Positions 1 through 8,711 are shown, counted from the stretch's first letter. The stretch is 64,000 bases of DNA from Saccharospirillaceae bacterium (GCA_022448365.1 JAKVCS010000001.1:186001-250000), one strand, 5' to 3'. Notes: a model not told the origin generated them from the letters alone. Made by a program: numbers and translations.

Positions 1-2
1 TT

Positions 3-482
3 AAAAGTCGGTTGGAGCCAGACTCTGCCGCCGCTATTTTGCAGAAAGAACTGCCGGATCATGGCTATAAACAAGACTTTATCGATGATGCAGTCCTGCT
101 GGTTGACATGTTCTGCACCCTGTTCGAGTTACCAGCTGCATTAGCACGCGTATCGGTACTGGACTCAGCTATGTGTCCGAAGTTTCATACCGATAAGGTA
201 CCTTGCCGTCTGGTGACCAGTTTTTGCGGTGCTGGCACTGAGTGGCTGGAGAATCATCAGGTTCGTCGACATAAAATGGGCCACAACACGCAGGGAAAAT
301 CGGATAAAGATGCGGGTGTATTCATTCATCAGCGATTTATTCAGCAGGTGGGTACACAAGACGTGGTGTTACTCAAAGGTGAATCCTGGGAAGGTAACGA
401 AAACAACGGTGCGGTTCACCGCTCTCCAATGCCAGTTGCTGGCGAAAACCGCTTATTAATGACTCTGGATTTTTCCGACTGA
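3..482 (+). CDS. DUF1826 family protein, 5' end cut by window
   Basis: The reading frame is open to the left window edge, so the real start lies upstream and about 158 codons are visible. The core motif FHTDKVPCRLVTSF followed by GTEWL is characteristic of the DUF1826 family, whose biochemical role is not known. In many gammaproteobacteria the family is encoded beside zinc-starvation genes under Zur control (family knowledge), and here it is the first visible gene of such an operon. The stop codon is separated by one base from the ATG of the zrgA gene, which implies translational coupling. The His, Asp and Cys residues in the motif could bind metal, but that is inference. There is no signal peptide in the visible part, but the N-terminus is missing. 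Confidence 0.85.
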   Translation, partial: KSRLEPDSAAAILQKELPDHGYKQDFIDDAVLLVDMFCTLFELPAALARVSVLDSAMCPKFHTDKVPCRLVTSFCGAGTEWLENHQVRRHKMGHNTQGKSDKDAGVFIHQRFIQQVGTQDVVLLKGESWEGNENNGAVHRSPMPVAGENRLLMTLDFSD

Positions 483-483
483 T

Positions 484-1080
484 ATGAAGCCTTCAATAAT
501 TCTTGCCAGCCAACTACTTACTGCAATGACTGTATTGCTTTGCAACCCGCTACATGCAGAAGTCCATCAACACGATGCTCACGTGCATGGCGAAGCGACA
601 TTAAATCTGGTGATCGATAACACCGAGCTGCTGTTGGAACTGGAAAGCCCGGCCGCTAATCTCCTGGGTTTTGAACACGCGCCCAAAAATAAGGCCCAGC
701 AACAGCAACTGGACAAAACCAAGTCGCTGTTATCCAAGGTCGATTCGCTGATCACCACAACGGGTCTGAAATGTCAGTTGGTCTCTGCTGAGATTGAAAT
801 GCCTTACACAGACCACAATCATGGTCACAAACATCATGAGCATCAACATGATCATGGGCACAGCGATGAACATCCCAAATCAGAAACATCTGACCACAGT
901 GAAATTCATGCGCAATATAGCCTTAGCTGTGACATCCAAAATACCATCAAACAAATGAATGTTTCGTTATTCAAACATTTTCCTGGTTTAGAGAAACTGC
1001 AAGTAATGTGGATTAATGGCAACCAGCAAGGCATCGCTAACCTGACACCAAATAACTCTGCGCTGCTACTCAATCAATAA
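484..1080 (+). CDS. zrgA: ZrgA-like periplasmic zinc-uptake protein (DUF2796)
   Basis: A 198-residue exported protein. Residues 1-25 form a signal peptide (hydrophobic stretch, then a cleavage site near LHAEV). Residues about 111-130 are a His/Asp-rich loop with alternating histidines, a typical low-affinity zinc-collecting loop. An N-terminal HQHDAHVHGEA segment adds further histidines and is the hallmark of the DUF2796/ZrgA family, linked to zinc acquisition in Vibrio and Pseudomonas. It starts one base after the DUF1826 stop and is followed 9 bp later by hisI. It probably works in the periplasm with the ABC ATPase, FtsX-like permease and DUF3299 protein encoded at 4.6-7.1 kb, since these four families recur together in genomes. 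The partner assignment is inference from context. Confidence 0.88.
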   Translation: MKPSIILASQLLTAMTVLLCNPLHAEVHQHDAHVHGEATLNLVIDNTELLLELESPAANLLGFEHAPKNKAQQQQLDKTKSLLSKVDSLITTTGLKCQLVSAEIEMPYTDHNHGHKHHEHQHDHGHSDEHPKSETSDHSEIHAQYSLSCDIQNTIKQMNVSLFKHFPGLEKLQVMWINGNQQGIANLTPNNSALLLNQ

Positions 1081-1089
1081 TATAGAAAT

Positions 1090-1518
1090 ATGAGCAAATC
1101 ATTTTTTAAAGATATCGAACTCTCTGAGTGCGGTAGGCGCTTCGCTGCGGCCGATATTCTGAATCAACTGACATTTAATGAGCAGGGTCTGATTCCGGCC
1201 ATTGCTCAGGACGCTACCACTGGCCAGGTGCTAATGATGGCGTGGATGAACAGTGAGTCACTGAATTATTCGTTAACGAATGGAGTAATGACGTACTGGT
1301 CACGCTCACGAAATACCCTGTGGAGAAAAGGCGAATCCAGCGGTCACTGGCAGCATATTGTATCGATGCAGGTAGATTGTGATGGCGACGCCCTGCTATT
1401 CCGGGTAAATCAGGCAGGGGCTGCTTGCCACACAGGTCGTCGCCATTGTTTTTATTTCTCGCTGGATGCCGAAACCAATGAGTTTTTAATTACGTCAAAT
1501 CCTGATAATTCCATTTAA
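1090..1518 (+). CDS. hisI: Phosphoribosyl-AMP cyclohydrolase (HisI), likely low-zinc paralog
   Basis: 142 residues, matching single-domain HisI, which opens the adenine ring of phosphoribosyl-AMP in histidine biosynthesis. The metal-binding cysteines are visible at residues 97, 113 and 120, with the same spacing as the structurally known enzyme (motifs DCDGDALL and ACHTGRRHC). No other his gene is nearby. It sits inside an operon of zinc-starvation paralogs, so it is probably a second HisI copy made when zinc is scarce rather than the housekeeping one. All three cysteines are kept, so the sequence alone does not show how it would spare zinc. An extra 15-20 residues precede the usual start of the domain. 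No standalone promoter is visible. Confidence 0.88.
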   Translation: MSKSFFKDIELSECGRRFAAADILNQLTFNEQGLIPAIAQDATTGQVLMMAWMNSESLNYSLTNGVMTYWSRSRNTLWRKGESSGHWQHIVSMQVDCDGDALLFRVNQAGAACHTGRRHCFYFSLDAETNEFLITSNPDNSI

Positions 1519-1546
1519 TCCAGATTTAAAGAGTACGGGGTAATCT

Positions 1547-2935
1547 ATGCAAACCACTGCGTCTGCCATACTGATAAAGCATGCCACACTCGTTAACGAA
1601 GGCGTAATAAAAGAACAGGATGTTCGCATTACAAACCAGCGGATCGAGTTAATCGCTGATCATATTTCTGCCGCTCCTGACGATACCATAATTGATGCCA
1701 GTGGCCTTTATTTACTGCCTGGAATGATCGACGACCAGGTACACTTTCGTGAGCCGGGAATGCCCGGTAAAGGAACCATTCGCTCTGAGTCCCGCGCTGC
1801 GGTTGCCGGTGGCATTACCAGTTACATGGAAATGCCAAATGTGATCCCAGCCACGACTAACCAGGCGGCACTGCAGCAAAAACTGGATATTGCCAGCCAG
1901 AACTCACTGGCTAATTATTCGTTTTATCTCGGCGCTACCAACGATAATATTGAAGATATCAAGAAAATTGATCCGACACAGGTATGCGGTGTGAAAGCGT
2001 TTATGGGCGCATCCACCGGTAGCCTGCTGGTGGACGATCCCAAAGCCCTTGAGGATGTATTTCGCTATTCACCGGTATTGATTGCCACCCACTGTGAGGA
2101 CAATGCAACGGTTCAGGCAAACAGCCAAAAGCTGGAATTGGATTTACCTCCGGAGCAATGGCAACCGATCCATCATCCGCAAATTCGCGATCACGAAGCC
2201 TGCTATCGCTCTTCGTCACTGGCTGTCAGTCTGGCTAAAAAACACGAAGCCGATCTGCATGTATTGCATTTGACAACAGCAAAGGAAATGGCGCTTTTCT
2301 CTGCCGGACCACTCATCGATAAAAACGGTCAGCGTAAAAAAATAACGGCTGAAGCCTGTGTGCACCACTTATGGTTCTCTGATAAAGACTATGCCCGTCT
2401 GGGTAATAAGATTAAGTGTAACCCGGCAATAAAATCCGAGCAGGATCGCCAGACCCTACTAAAGGCAATTAATGATGATGTTATCGACATTATTGCTACC
2501 GATCATGCACCACACACACTGGAAGAAAAACAACAACCGTTTTACAAAGCTCCAGCGGGCTTACCCTTAGTGCAGCACGCGCTACTCACCTTGCTTGATC
2601 AGTACCACCGAGGCGTATTCAGCCTGGAAAAAGTGGTGGAAAAAGTCTGCCATAACCCGGCTATTCGTTATCAGGTAAAAGACCGTGGCTTTATACGCGA
2701 AGGCTACTTTGCTGACCTTGTATTGGTGGATCTCGATGGCCAAACCACGGTTGAGCAAACCAGCTTGCGGTATTTATGCCAGTGGTCTCCCTTCGCAGGA
2801 CATACCTTCAGTGCCAGCATCCGATCGACCTTTGTGAACGGTAAGGAAGTCTATAGCAATGGCGATATAACCGAACCGTTTATTGCGGGTACTTCACCGG
2901 CATTGCCACTTGTTTTTCAACGCGCCAATTCATAA
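1547..2935 (+). CDS. pyrC: Dihydroorotase (amidohydrolase superfamily), zinc-cluster paralog
   Basis: 462 residues; catalyses reversible cyclisation of carbamoyl aspartate to dihydroorotate in pyrimidine synthesis. Recognisable elements are the N-terminal metal motif VHFREPG, the substrate segment MEMPNV, a GVKAFMG lysine region (usual carbamylated-lysine site), HCEDN, and the catalytic TDHAPH near residue 320. The length fits the longer dihydroorotase class similar to Pseudomonas PyrQ, which is Zur-controlled. It lies 28 bp after hisI and 35 bp before folE2 in the same direction, so it is part of the low-zinc operon. It is probably a back-up for a housekeeping PyrC encoded elsewhere. The symbol is given at family level; pyrQ would also be defensible. 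Confidence 0.88.
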   Translation: MQTTASAILIKHATLVNEGVIKEQDVRITNQRIELIADHISAAPDDTIIDASGLYLLPGMIDDQVHFREPGMPGKGTIRSESRAAVAGGITSYMEMPNVIPATTNQAALQQKLDIASQNSLANYSFYLGATNDNIEDIKKIDPTQVCGVKAFMGASTGSLLVDDPKALEDVFRYSPVLIATHCEDNATVQANSQKLELDLPPEQWQPIHHPQIRDHEACYRSSSLAVSLAKKHEADLHVLHLTTAKEMALFSAGPLIDKNGQRKKITAEACVHHLWFSDKDYARLGNKIKCNPAIKSEQDRQTLLKAINDDVIDIIATDHAPHTLEEKQQPFYKAPAGLPLVQHALLTLLDQYHRGVFSLEKVVEKVCHNPAIRYQVKDRGFIREGYFADLVLVDLDGQTTVEQTSLRYLCQWSPFAGHTFSASIRSTFVNGKEVYSNGDITEPFIAGTSPALPLVFQRANS

Positions 2936-2970
2936 CAGATATTCAATAACCACGGATAAGTGAATCAGTC

Positions 2971-3981
2971 ATGTTAATAAATCGTGAAATAGCCGATACC
3001 ACTAAAAAACTACCCGATGTCGCCAGTGCCCACGCAACACCAATCGCTCTGTCACTTAACTGGGTCGGTATGGACCAGATTGACCTGCCTCTTTCGGTCG
3101 TCACACGCGAACATGCAGACACTGATATCAGCACTTCCAACGTAGACGCCAGAGTAAACTGTTACGTCAGCCTGGATAATGAACAGGCCAAAGGCATTCA
3201 TATGTCACGACTGTATCGATCGGTTAATCGCCACGCTCAGCAACAGGCATTTACTCCCCGAATTGCCCATGAACTGCTGAATGACATGATTGCCAGCCAC
3301 CGTGATCTGAGTTGTGATGCCTACTTTAATATGTCGTTTAATCTGACATTGAACCGCCCTGCACTTCTGAGTGACAACTCTGGCTGGAAAAGTTATCCGG
3401 TAGAAATTATTTGTCGCCAACAGGAAGGTCACCATATCAGTGAACTTAAAATCACCGTGCCTTATTCCAGCACCTGTCCGTGTTCCGCCTCTCTGTCACG
3501 TCAGTTACTGGCGAACAAAATCCGTCAGCATTTTTCTGCAGAGAATGATTCGAGTAGCCGCAGTGACTCAAGTTCTAATCAGATCGACCTGGATCAATTA
3601 ACCAGCTGGTTGCAAAGCAGCGAGGGCTCTGTGGCTACACCACACAGCCAACGCTCATATGCTTATATCAAAGTGCGTTTCCAACATGACGATTACTTCC
3701 CGATTGTTGAATTGATTGATGCCGTTGAAGACGCATTGAAGACCCCGGTACAAACAGCCGTAAAGCGGGAAGACGAACAGGAGTTTGCCCGATTAAATGG
3801 TGAAAATCTGATGTTCTGTGAGGATGCTGCCCGTCGGGTAAAACACACCCTGATGCAACACAGCAACATCGCTGATTATTGGTTAAAAGTAGAACACCAG
3901 GAAAGCCTGCATCCGCACAATGCTGTTGCGATTGCAGTGGCCGATCTTCCCGGTGGTTTTCATCCAAGCTCAGGCTTTTAA
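2971..3981 (+). CDS. folE2: GTP cyclohydrolase FolE2 (type IB, zinc-independent)
   Basis: 336 residues. It converts GTP to dihydroneopterin triphosphate, the first step of folate synthesis. FolE2 enzymes accept metals other than zinc, whereas FolE (type IA) needs zinc, so folE2 is classically switched on by zinc starvation (established for the family). Supporting motifs are LNWVGMD near the N-terminus, the conserved catalytic Cys in STCPCS, and the C-terminal HPHNAVA segment. A serine-rich insertion (SSSRSDSSSNQ) around residue 195 makes this copy slightly longer than usual. It lies directly upstream of a gamma-carbonic anhydrase, the arrangement seen in the Pseudomonas zinc cluster. No separate promoter is seen in the 35-bp gap before it. 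Confidence 0.93.
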   Translation: MLINREIADTTKKLPDVASAHATPIALSLNWVGMDQIDLPLSVVTREHADTDISTSNVDARVNCYVSLDNEQAKGIHMSRLYRSVNRHAQQQAFTPRIAHELLNDMIASHRDLSCDAYFNMSFNLTLNRPALLSDNSGWKSYPVEIICRQQEGHHISELKITVPYSSTCPCSASLSRQLLANKIRQHFSAENDSSSRSDSSSNQIDLDQLTSWLQSSEGSVATPHSQRSYAYIKVRFQHDDYFPIVELIDAVEDALKTPVQTAVKREDEQEFARLNGENLMFCEDAARRVKHTLMQHSNIADYWLKVEHQESLHPHNAVAIAVADLPGGFHPSSGF

Positions 3982-4002
3982 AAGAATCTTTAAGGAAATA
4001 CG

Positions 4003-4563
4003 ATGTTACGTAAAAATCCAAGCGGTCATTTCCCACAAGTCAGCGCCAGTGCCTATATCGATAAAACTGCCATTATTTGTGGCAATGTAATCATTGGTGA
4101 TAACGTTTTCGTTGGACCTTACGCCGTCATTCGTGCTGATGAAGTGGACGAGAACGGAGACATGGAACCCATCGTTATTGGCAGCGATTCCAATATTCAG
4201 GATGGCGTCGTGATTCACTCTAAAGCTGGAGCAAGAGTAACCGTTGGTAGCCGCACGTCTATTGCTCACCGCTCAATCATCCACGGACCTTGTTCGGTGG
4301 GTGACAACGTATTCATCGGTTTTAACAGTGTGGTGTTCCGCACCGACATTGGTGATGGCTGCGTGGTTCGTCATAATTGCGTGGTAGACGGAACCGATAT
4401 TCCCGCAGGTACTGTGATCCCTCCAGTGGTGCATATCGGGCCAGAATACGATTTGGCGACGCTGCCGCAAACGGACAAGTCGGCGAGTGATTTTTCAGAG
4501 TCGATTATTTCCGCAAACCATTATCTGGTGAAAGGCTATAAACAGCTGGCGAATGAATTTTGA
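4003..4563 (+). CDS. Gamma-class carbonic anhydrase-like hexapeptide protein
   Basis: 186 residues with left-handed beta-helix hexapeptide repeats through most of the length. The three histidine ligands of gamma-carbonic anhydrases correspond to His72, His89 and His94; the ligand spacing resembles CamH-type enzymes that lack the proton-shuttle loop. The predicted role is CO2 hydration in the cytoplasm. An AAGGA ribosome-binding site precedes the ATG by 7 bp. It is the last gene of the low-zinc operon. Gamma enzymes can work with iron or cobalt instead of zinc, which fits a zinc-sparing replacement (inference). A general acyl-transferase-like hexapeptide role cannot be excluded without testing activity. 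Confidence 0.88.
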   Translation: MLRKNPSGHFPQVSASAYIDKTAIICGNVIIGDNVFVGPYAVIRADEVDENGDMEPIVIGSDSNIQDGVVIHSKAGARVTVGSRTSIAHRSIIHGPCSVGDNVFIGFNSVVFRTDIGDGCVVRHNCVVDGTDIPAGTVIPPVVHIGPEYDLATLPQTDKSASDFSESIISANHYLVKGYKQLANEF

Positions 4564-4608
4564 TCTTTAACACAGTTATAGCAACGTAAGTAATGTTTCA
4601 CCAACCAG

Positions 4609-5214
4609 CTAGTCGTTGTAATAAGGCTCTACCCTATCAACCGTCATGGAATAAGCAGCCGTGGCGGTTTCGTTCTTTACCGCTTTGGTCGACATGGTTC
4701 CCTCAATCCAGAAGGCGTCCATCAGGGTATACAGTTCCACGCCCTGTTCCATTTTTCCGTAAACGATCTGATTCGGCGGTGGCGGGGGTAAATGCATACA
4801 GGCACCAAAAAATGGCACCAGAAAGAACTCGGTGACACGCTGTTGGTTAAATTCCAGCGGCACAATAAAGCCTGGCATACGAATTTTTTTGTTATTGTAT
4901 TCCTGTTTCACTTTGCTGGAGGTGAGGGCTTTTTCATAAGGGGTCAATTCACGATCAGGGTCCATCGCCAACGCCAACTTGCTGGCGATTGCATCCGCCA
5001 GTCCACCTTCCTCACTACCTGTAATTTGCTCTGGTGGATTTTGCAGCGCTTTTAAATCCTCCTCGGGAATCAGATCAGGCCACTCCACGGGTTGGTAGTC
5101 AGCCAATACCGATGCGCTTAAACCGATAAAGAGTAATAAAACGATCGTCTGGCATATCAGACTTCTCTTCTGACGCCTCTCTGTACCTCTTTCCCGCCCA
5201 ACTGCAGCGAACAT
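4609..5214 (-). CDS. DUF3299 family exported protein
   Basis: 201 residues. A basic N-terminus and a hydrophobic stretch (about residues 20-38, ending near SVLADY) indicate export to the periplasm. The conserved block IRMPGFIVPLEF, then FLVPFFGACMHLPPPPPN, identifies DUF3299, a family of unknown biochemical function often encoded with ZrgA, an ABC ATPase and an FtsX-like permease. The gene is divergent from the ABC genes, and the shared gap carries a Zur-like palindrome 27 bp upstream of this start, so both directions are probably zinc-controlled. The ATG at 5214 is the only good start ahead of the signal peptide. It converges with the gamma-carbonic anhydrase gene. Confidence 0.85.
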   Translation of the reverse strand: MFAAVGRERGTERRQKRSLICQTIVLLLFIGLSASVLADYQPVEWPDLIPEEDLKALQNPPEQITGSEEGGLADAIASKLALAMDPDRELTPYEKALTSSKVKQEYNNKKIRMPGFIVPLEFNQQRVTEFFLVPFFGACMHLPPPPPNQIVYGKMEQGVELYTLMDAFWIEGTMSTKAVKNETATAAYSMTVDRVEPYYND

Positions 5215-5240
5215 GCGACTTACCTCAAAAACACCAATGT

Positions 5241-5253
5241 GTTATATCATAAC
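5241..5253. promoter_or_regulatory. Putative Zur operator
   Basis: The 13-bp sequence GTTATATCATAAC has perfect GTTAT/ATAAC inverted arms around a 3-bp centre and matches the core of the gammaproteobacterial Zur box (GTTATAnnATAAC type). It lies in the 60-bp gap between the divergent DUF3299 and ABC genes, both members of families known to be repressed by Zur. No zur gene is present in the window, so regulation is inferred. Confidence 0.78.
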
Positions 5254-5278
5254 AACCCATTGTTAAGAGTCTAGTGTG

Positions 5279-5944
5279 ATGATCCAACTGACCGACTTGC
5301 AGTTTTCTTACCAACGTCAGCCGGTGCTTAATATTACTGATTGGCAGGTGGAACGCGGCGAACAATTGCTGTTATGTGGTGATTCGGGAAGTGGGAAATC
5401 GACCTTGCTGCATCTGTTGGCCGGACTCAACCAACCCGATAGCGGCCAAATACGCATAGCCGGGGAAGATGTGAACCGGATGTCAGCTCGTCACAGGGAT
5501 CGATTCCGGGCGAAGCACATAGGCTTTATTTCACAGCGCCTGAATCTGATTCCGTATTTATCGGTAGTCGACAATGTGCTCCTGGCCGCCCGGTTAAGTG
5601 GTATAAAAACTCCGCGCTCAACACTCATCAGGCAAGCTCAGGAAAAACTTCAACAGGTCAACCTGGCTCCGGAGCTTCATCAGCAAAAATCAGAGAACCT
5701 GAGTATCGGTCAACAACAACGGGTAGCCATCGTACGCGCGATGATTCATCAGCCGGAACTAATTCTCGCTGACGAACCCACATCATCACTCGACCACAAT
5801 AATCGGGATGTATTCATGGAATTATTAAACACCTTGTGTCACGAACAGCAAACAACGCTGGTGATGGTGAGTCACGATATGTCTCTGGCAACGAAATTCA
5901 GTAAAACCACCGCTCTGCACAGCATCAACTCGGTGGAGAAATAA
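5279..5944 (+). CDS. ABC transporter ATP-binding protein (LolD/MacB-like), zinc cluster
   Basis: About 221 residues, a complete ATPase: Walker A GDSGSGKST (residues 36-44), signature LSIGQQQR, Walker B LILADEPTS and the H-loop MVSHD. The closest general types are the LolD/MacB/FtsE ATPases that power FtsX-fold permeases by mechanotransmission rather than import, and the next gene is such a permease. A GTG at 5276 is also possible; the ATG at 5279 is preferred because it sits 9 bp after AAGAG. The Zur-like palindrome lies 25 bp upstream. Expected role: cytoplasmic motor of a zinc-starvation-induced envelope complex with ZrgA and the DUF3299 protein. Confidence 0.88.
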   Translation: MIQLTDLQFSYQRQPVLNITDWQVERGEQLLLCGDSGSGKSTLLHLLAGLNQPDSGQIRIAGEDVNRMSARHRDRFRAKHIGFISQRLNLIPYLSVVDNVLLAARLSGIKTPRSTLIRQAQEKLQQVNLAPELHQQKSENLSIGQQQRVAIVRAMIHQPELILADEPTSSLDHNNRDVFMELLNTLCHEQQTTLVMVSHDMSLATKFSKTTALHSINSVEK

Positions 5945-5946
5945 GA

Positions 5947-7146
5947 ATGTTCTGGCGTGTTGCTTTCTTCAGTTTATTACATCGCAGAGGCTCGGCCATT
6001 TTGACGTTGCTGGCGGTTGCCATCAGTGTTTTCTCCGTTACGGCGGTCGAACATTTACGCCATCAGGCCAAAGCTGGATTTTCTCAGACGGTTTCAGGGG
6101 TTGACTTAATTGTCGGTGCTCGTGGCGGTGAAATTAATCTGCTGCTGTATTCCGTTTTTTATATTGGTAATGCCAGTCGCAATATTTCTTATCAGAGCTT
6201 CGAAGAACTTCGCAGTTCGCGTGAAGTGAAGTGGGCAATTCCGCTATCCATGGGCGATTCGCACCGGGGTTTCCGGGTAGTGGGTACCGACCAGAATTTC
6301 TTCAGATATTTTCGCTATGGCCAGAAGCAACCGCTGCTATTTAATACTGGCGATGCATTTTCAAACGCCCGCAGTGTTGTTATCGGCGCCGCAGTCGCTC
6401 AACGACTTAACTACAGAATCGGCGATAAAATCACCATTGCTCACGGTACCGGACGCCAAAGCTTCCAACAACATGACCAATACCCTTTTGAAGTTGTTGG
6501 TATCTTAGAAACTACCGGTACGCCTGTGGACCAGGTATTGTATGTGAGCCTTGCTGGCCTGGAGGCGGTTCATAAACCCGGCATAACACCTGCCGGTGCC
6601 GAGCTACTCAAACCAGAAAGTATTACGGCAACACTGGTTGGGCTGAAATCGCGACTAAAAACCTTCCACTTGCAACGCAAGATTAATCAGTCACAACCTG
6701 AACCATTGATGGCCATCTTGCCGGGTGTATCACTGAGCCAGCTTTGGGAAAGTATGAATATGATGGAAAATACATTAAGAGTGATTTCCTGGCTGATACT
6801 CAGCGCCGCATTGATGGGCCTGAGTGCCACCTTGCTTGCATCAATGCGCGAACGTCAAAAAGAACTCGCTGTATTTCGTACATTGGGTGCAAGGCCGTGG
6901 TTTATTTTTGCGCTGATTCAGGCCGAGACTCTGTTGATAACACTCACTGCGATCATGATGGCACTGATCAGTTTCAGTTTGATATTAAGTGGTGCTCAGG
7001 ATCTGATCAGCAGCCGTTTTGGTATCAGTATCGATCCGAATTTTCTTACTCTGGAAATCGGAAAAGTACTGGCTATCATTTTGATCGCCAGCCAGTTAGT
7101 CAGCTTCTATCCGGGTTATAAGGCGTATCGTTTGTCGCTGAATTAG
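5947..7146 (+). CDS. FtsX-like ABC permease, zinc cluster
   Basis: 399 residues, starting 2 bp after the ATPase stop. One transmembrane segment lies near the N-terminus (about 17-35), followed by a large periplasmic domain (about 40-275), then three transmembrane segments near 280-300, 320-350 and 370-390. This is the MacB/LolC layout. The cytoplasmic segment RERQKELAVFRTLGA between the last helices is the conserved FtsX-family coupling region. The complex probably extrudes or remodels a periplasmic or lipoprotein partner rather than importing zinc directly (inference from the fold). A strong bidirectional terminator follows. The direct substrate is unknown. Confidence 0.87.
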   Translation: MFWRVAFFSLLHRRGSAILTLLAVAISVFSVTAVEHLRHQAKAGFSQTVSGVDLIVGARGGEINLLLYSVFYIGNASRNISYQSFEELRSSREVKWAIPLSMGDSHRGFRVVGTDQNFFRYFRYGQKQPLLFNTGDAFSNARSVVIGAAVAQRLNYRIGDKITIAHGTGRQSFQQHDQYPFEVVGILETTGTPVDQVLYVSLAGLEAVHKPGITPAGAELLKPESITATLVGLKSRLKTFHLQRKINQSQPEPLMAILPGVSLSQLWESMNMMENTLRVISWLILSAALMGLSATLLASMRERQKELAVFRTLGARPWFIFALIQAETLLITLTAIMMALISFSLILSGAQDLISSRFGISIDPNFLTLEIGKVLAIILIASQLVSFYPGYKAYRLSLN

Positions 7147-7180
7147 TATAAATAGCTCATTACAACAAGATCGAGCGGAC

Positions 7181-7209
7181 AAAAAAGCCAGCATTGAGCT
7201 GGCTTTTTA
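7181..7209. terminator. Bidirectional terminator
   Basis: A 7-bp perfect stem AGCCAGC/GCTGGCT with a 5-base loop, flanked by A-run and T-run. It lies between the convergent ABC permease and aldehyde dehydrogenase genes and can serve both. Confidence 0.85.
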
Positions 7210-7232
7210 TGACATACCGGTTGAAATCTGAA

Positions 7233-8681
7233 TTAACGGTGTTTATCGCGAATCACCAACAGCCTCAACTCGGTCATATCTTCCATCGCAAACTTAATCC
7301 CTTCCCGTCCGACGCCAGAATCTTTCACGCCGCCATACGGCATATTATCAACCCGCCAACTTGGTACATCACCAATCACCACGCCGCCGACTTCCAACTC
7401 GTCCCAGGCCTTCTGGATTTTGTAGATATCTTTGGTAAAGATCCCCGCCTGCAGACCAAATTTACTGTTGTTGACCTGAGCTAAAGCGTCATCAAAGTCC
7501 GAGAACGAAGACAAAATGGCCGCCGGACCAAACGCTTCTTCGGTGTTTAATTGGGCATTTTCCGGGACGTTTTCCAGCACCGTCGCCTCGAGCATGGCGC
7601 CCTCCTGATTGCCACCCACCAGAAGGTTACCACCCAACTGTTGTGCTTCATCAATCCATCCTTTCAGACGATTAGCTTCCGACAACGAAATCATCGGACC
7701 AATAAAGGTTTCTTCGTCTTTAGGGTCGCCCATCTTCAGCTCACCAACTTTACGAATGAACTCAGTTTTAAACCGTTCGTATAACGACTCATGCACCATA
7801 ATACGCTGCACACCGATACAGCTCTGACCAGACTGATAAAAGGCACCAAAAATAATGCGCTCAATGGCATCCGTTAAATCACCGCTTTCAGCAGACGTAT
7901 CTTCATCGACGATACAGGCGGCATTGCCACCCAGCTCCAGCACCACCGGCTTTTTGCCCGCACGGGCTTTTAAGTCCCAACCAACATCCGGTGATCCGGT
8001 AAAACTCAATAGTTTTAACCGATCGTCAGTAGTGAATAAATCCGCGCCGTCACGGGAGCACGGCAGAATCGAAAACGCACCTTCCGGCAAATCGGTTTCC
8101 GCCAGAATTTCACCGATGATTAATGCACCAATGGGGGTACGGCTGGCTGGTTTCAGAACAAACGGACAACCCACGGCTAACGCCGGAGCCACCTTGTGTG
8201 CCGCCAGATTTAATGGGAAATTAAATGGCGAAATAAAAGAGCACGGACCAATCGGTACACGCTTGTACATACCGGAATAACCACGGGCGCGCGGTGCCAC
8301 TTCCAGGTTCATCACTTCGCCATTCATACGTACAGATTCTTCTGCCGCCACCCGGAAAGTGTCGATTAAACGCCCTACCTCACCACGAGCGTCTTTGATT
8401 GGCTTGCCTGCTTCAACACACAAAGCCTGTGCCATTTCTTCAAAACGTTCTTCAAAACGTTTGACGCAGTGATTCAGAATAGCCTGACGCTCATAGGGTG
8501 CCATTTTACGCAGTGCGTCCTGACTGGCATCCGCTGCGGCAATGGCTTTATCAATCATGGCTACATCGGCCAGCGCCACCCGGGTGGCAACTTCACCGGA
8601 ATATTTATCGGTCACTTCCAGATCTTCGTTGGCAAACACCGCTTTATTGGCCAGATAATAAGGGTAACTTTTCGCTAACAT
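7233..8681 (-). CDS. NAD(P)-dependent aldehyde dehydrogenase family protein
   Basis: 482 residues, full length for the ALDH superfamily. It oxidises an aldehyde to a carboxylic acid with NAD(P)+. Visible are the NFPLNL region, LKPAS cofactor contact, the FTGSP turn of the Rossmann fold, the general base in LELGGNAA, and the nucleophilic cysteine in GQSCIGVQR. A strong GGGAGG ribosome-binding site lies about 7 bp upstream of the ATG. The gene follows the ThDP enzyme by 30 bp in the same direction, so the two are probably co-transcribed, and the dehydrogenase may oxidise an aldehyde linked to that enzyme's reaction. The substrate cannot be read from sequence. The overall pattern resembles GapN- and lactaldehyde-type dehydrogenases. 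Confidence 0.9.
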   Translation of the reverse strand: MLAKSYPYYLANKAVFANEDLEVTDKYSGEVATRVALADVAMIDKAIAAADASQDALRKMAPYERQAILNHCVKRFEERFEEMAQALCVEAGKPIKDARGEVGRLIDTFRVAAEESVRMNGEVMNLEVAPRARGYSGMYKRVPIGPCSFISPFNFPLNLAAHKVAPALAVGCPFVLKPASRTPIGALIIGEILAETDLPEGAFSILPCSRDGADLFTTDDRLKLLSFTGSPDVGWDLKARAGKKPVVLELGGNAACIVDEDTSAESGDLTDAIERIIFGAFYQSGQSCIGVQRIMVHESLYERFKTEFIRKVGELKMGDPKDEETFIGPMISLSEANRLKGWIDEAQQLGGNLLVGGNQEGAMLEATVLENVPENAQLNTEEAFGPAAILSSFSDFDDALAQVNNSKFGLQAGIFTKDIYKIQKAWDELEVGGVVIGDVPSWRVDNMPYGGVKDSGVGREGIKFAMEDMTELRLLVIRDKHR

Positions 8682-8711
8682 GGTTTATTCCTCCCTTAAC
8701 CAAATAATGGC

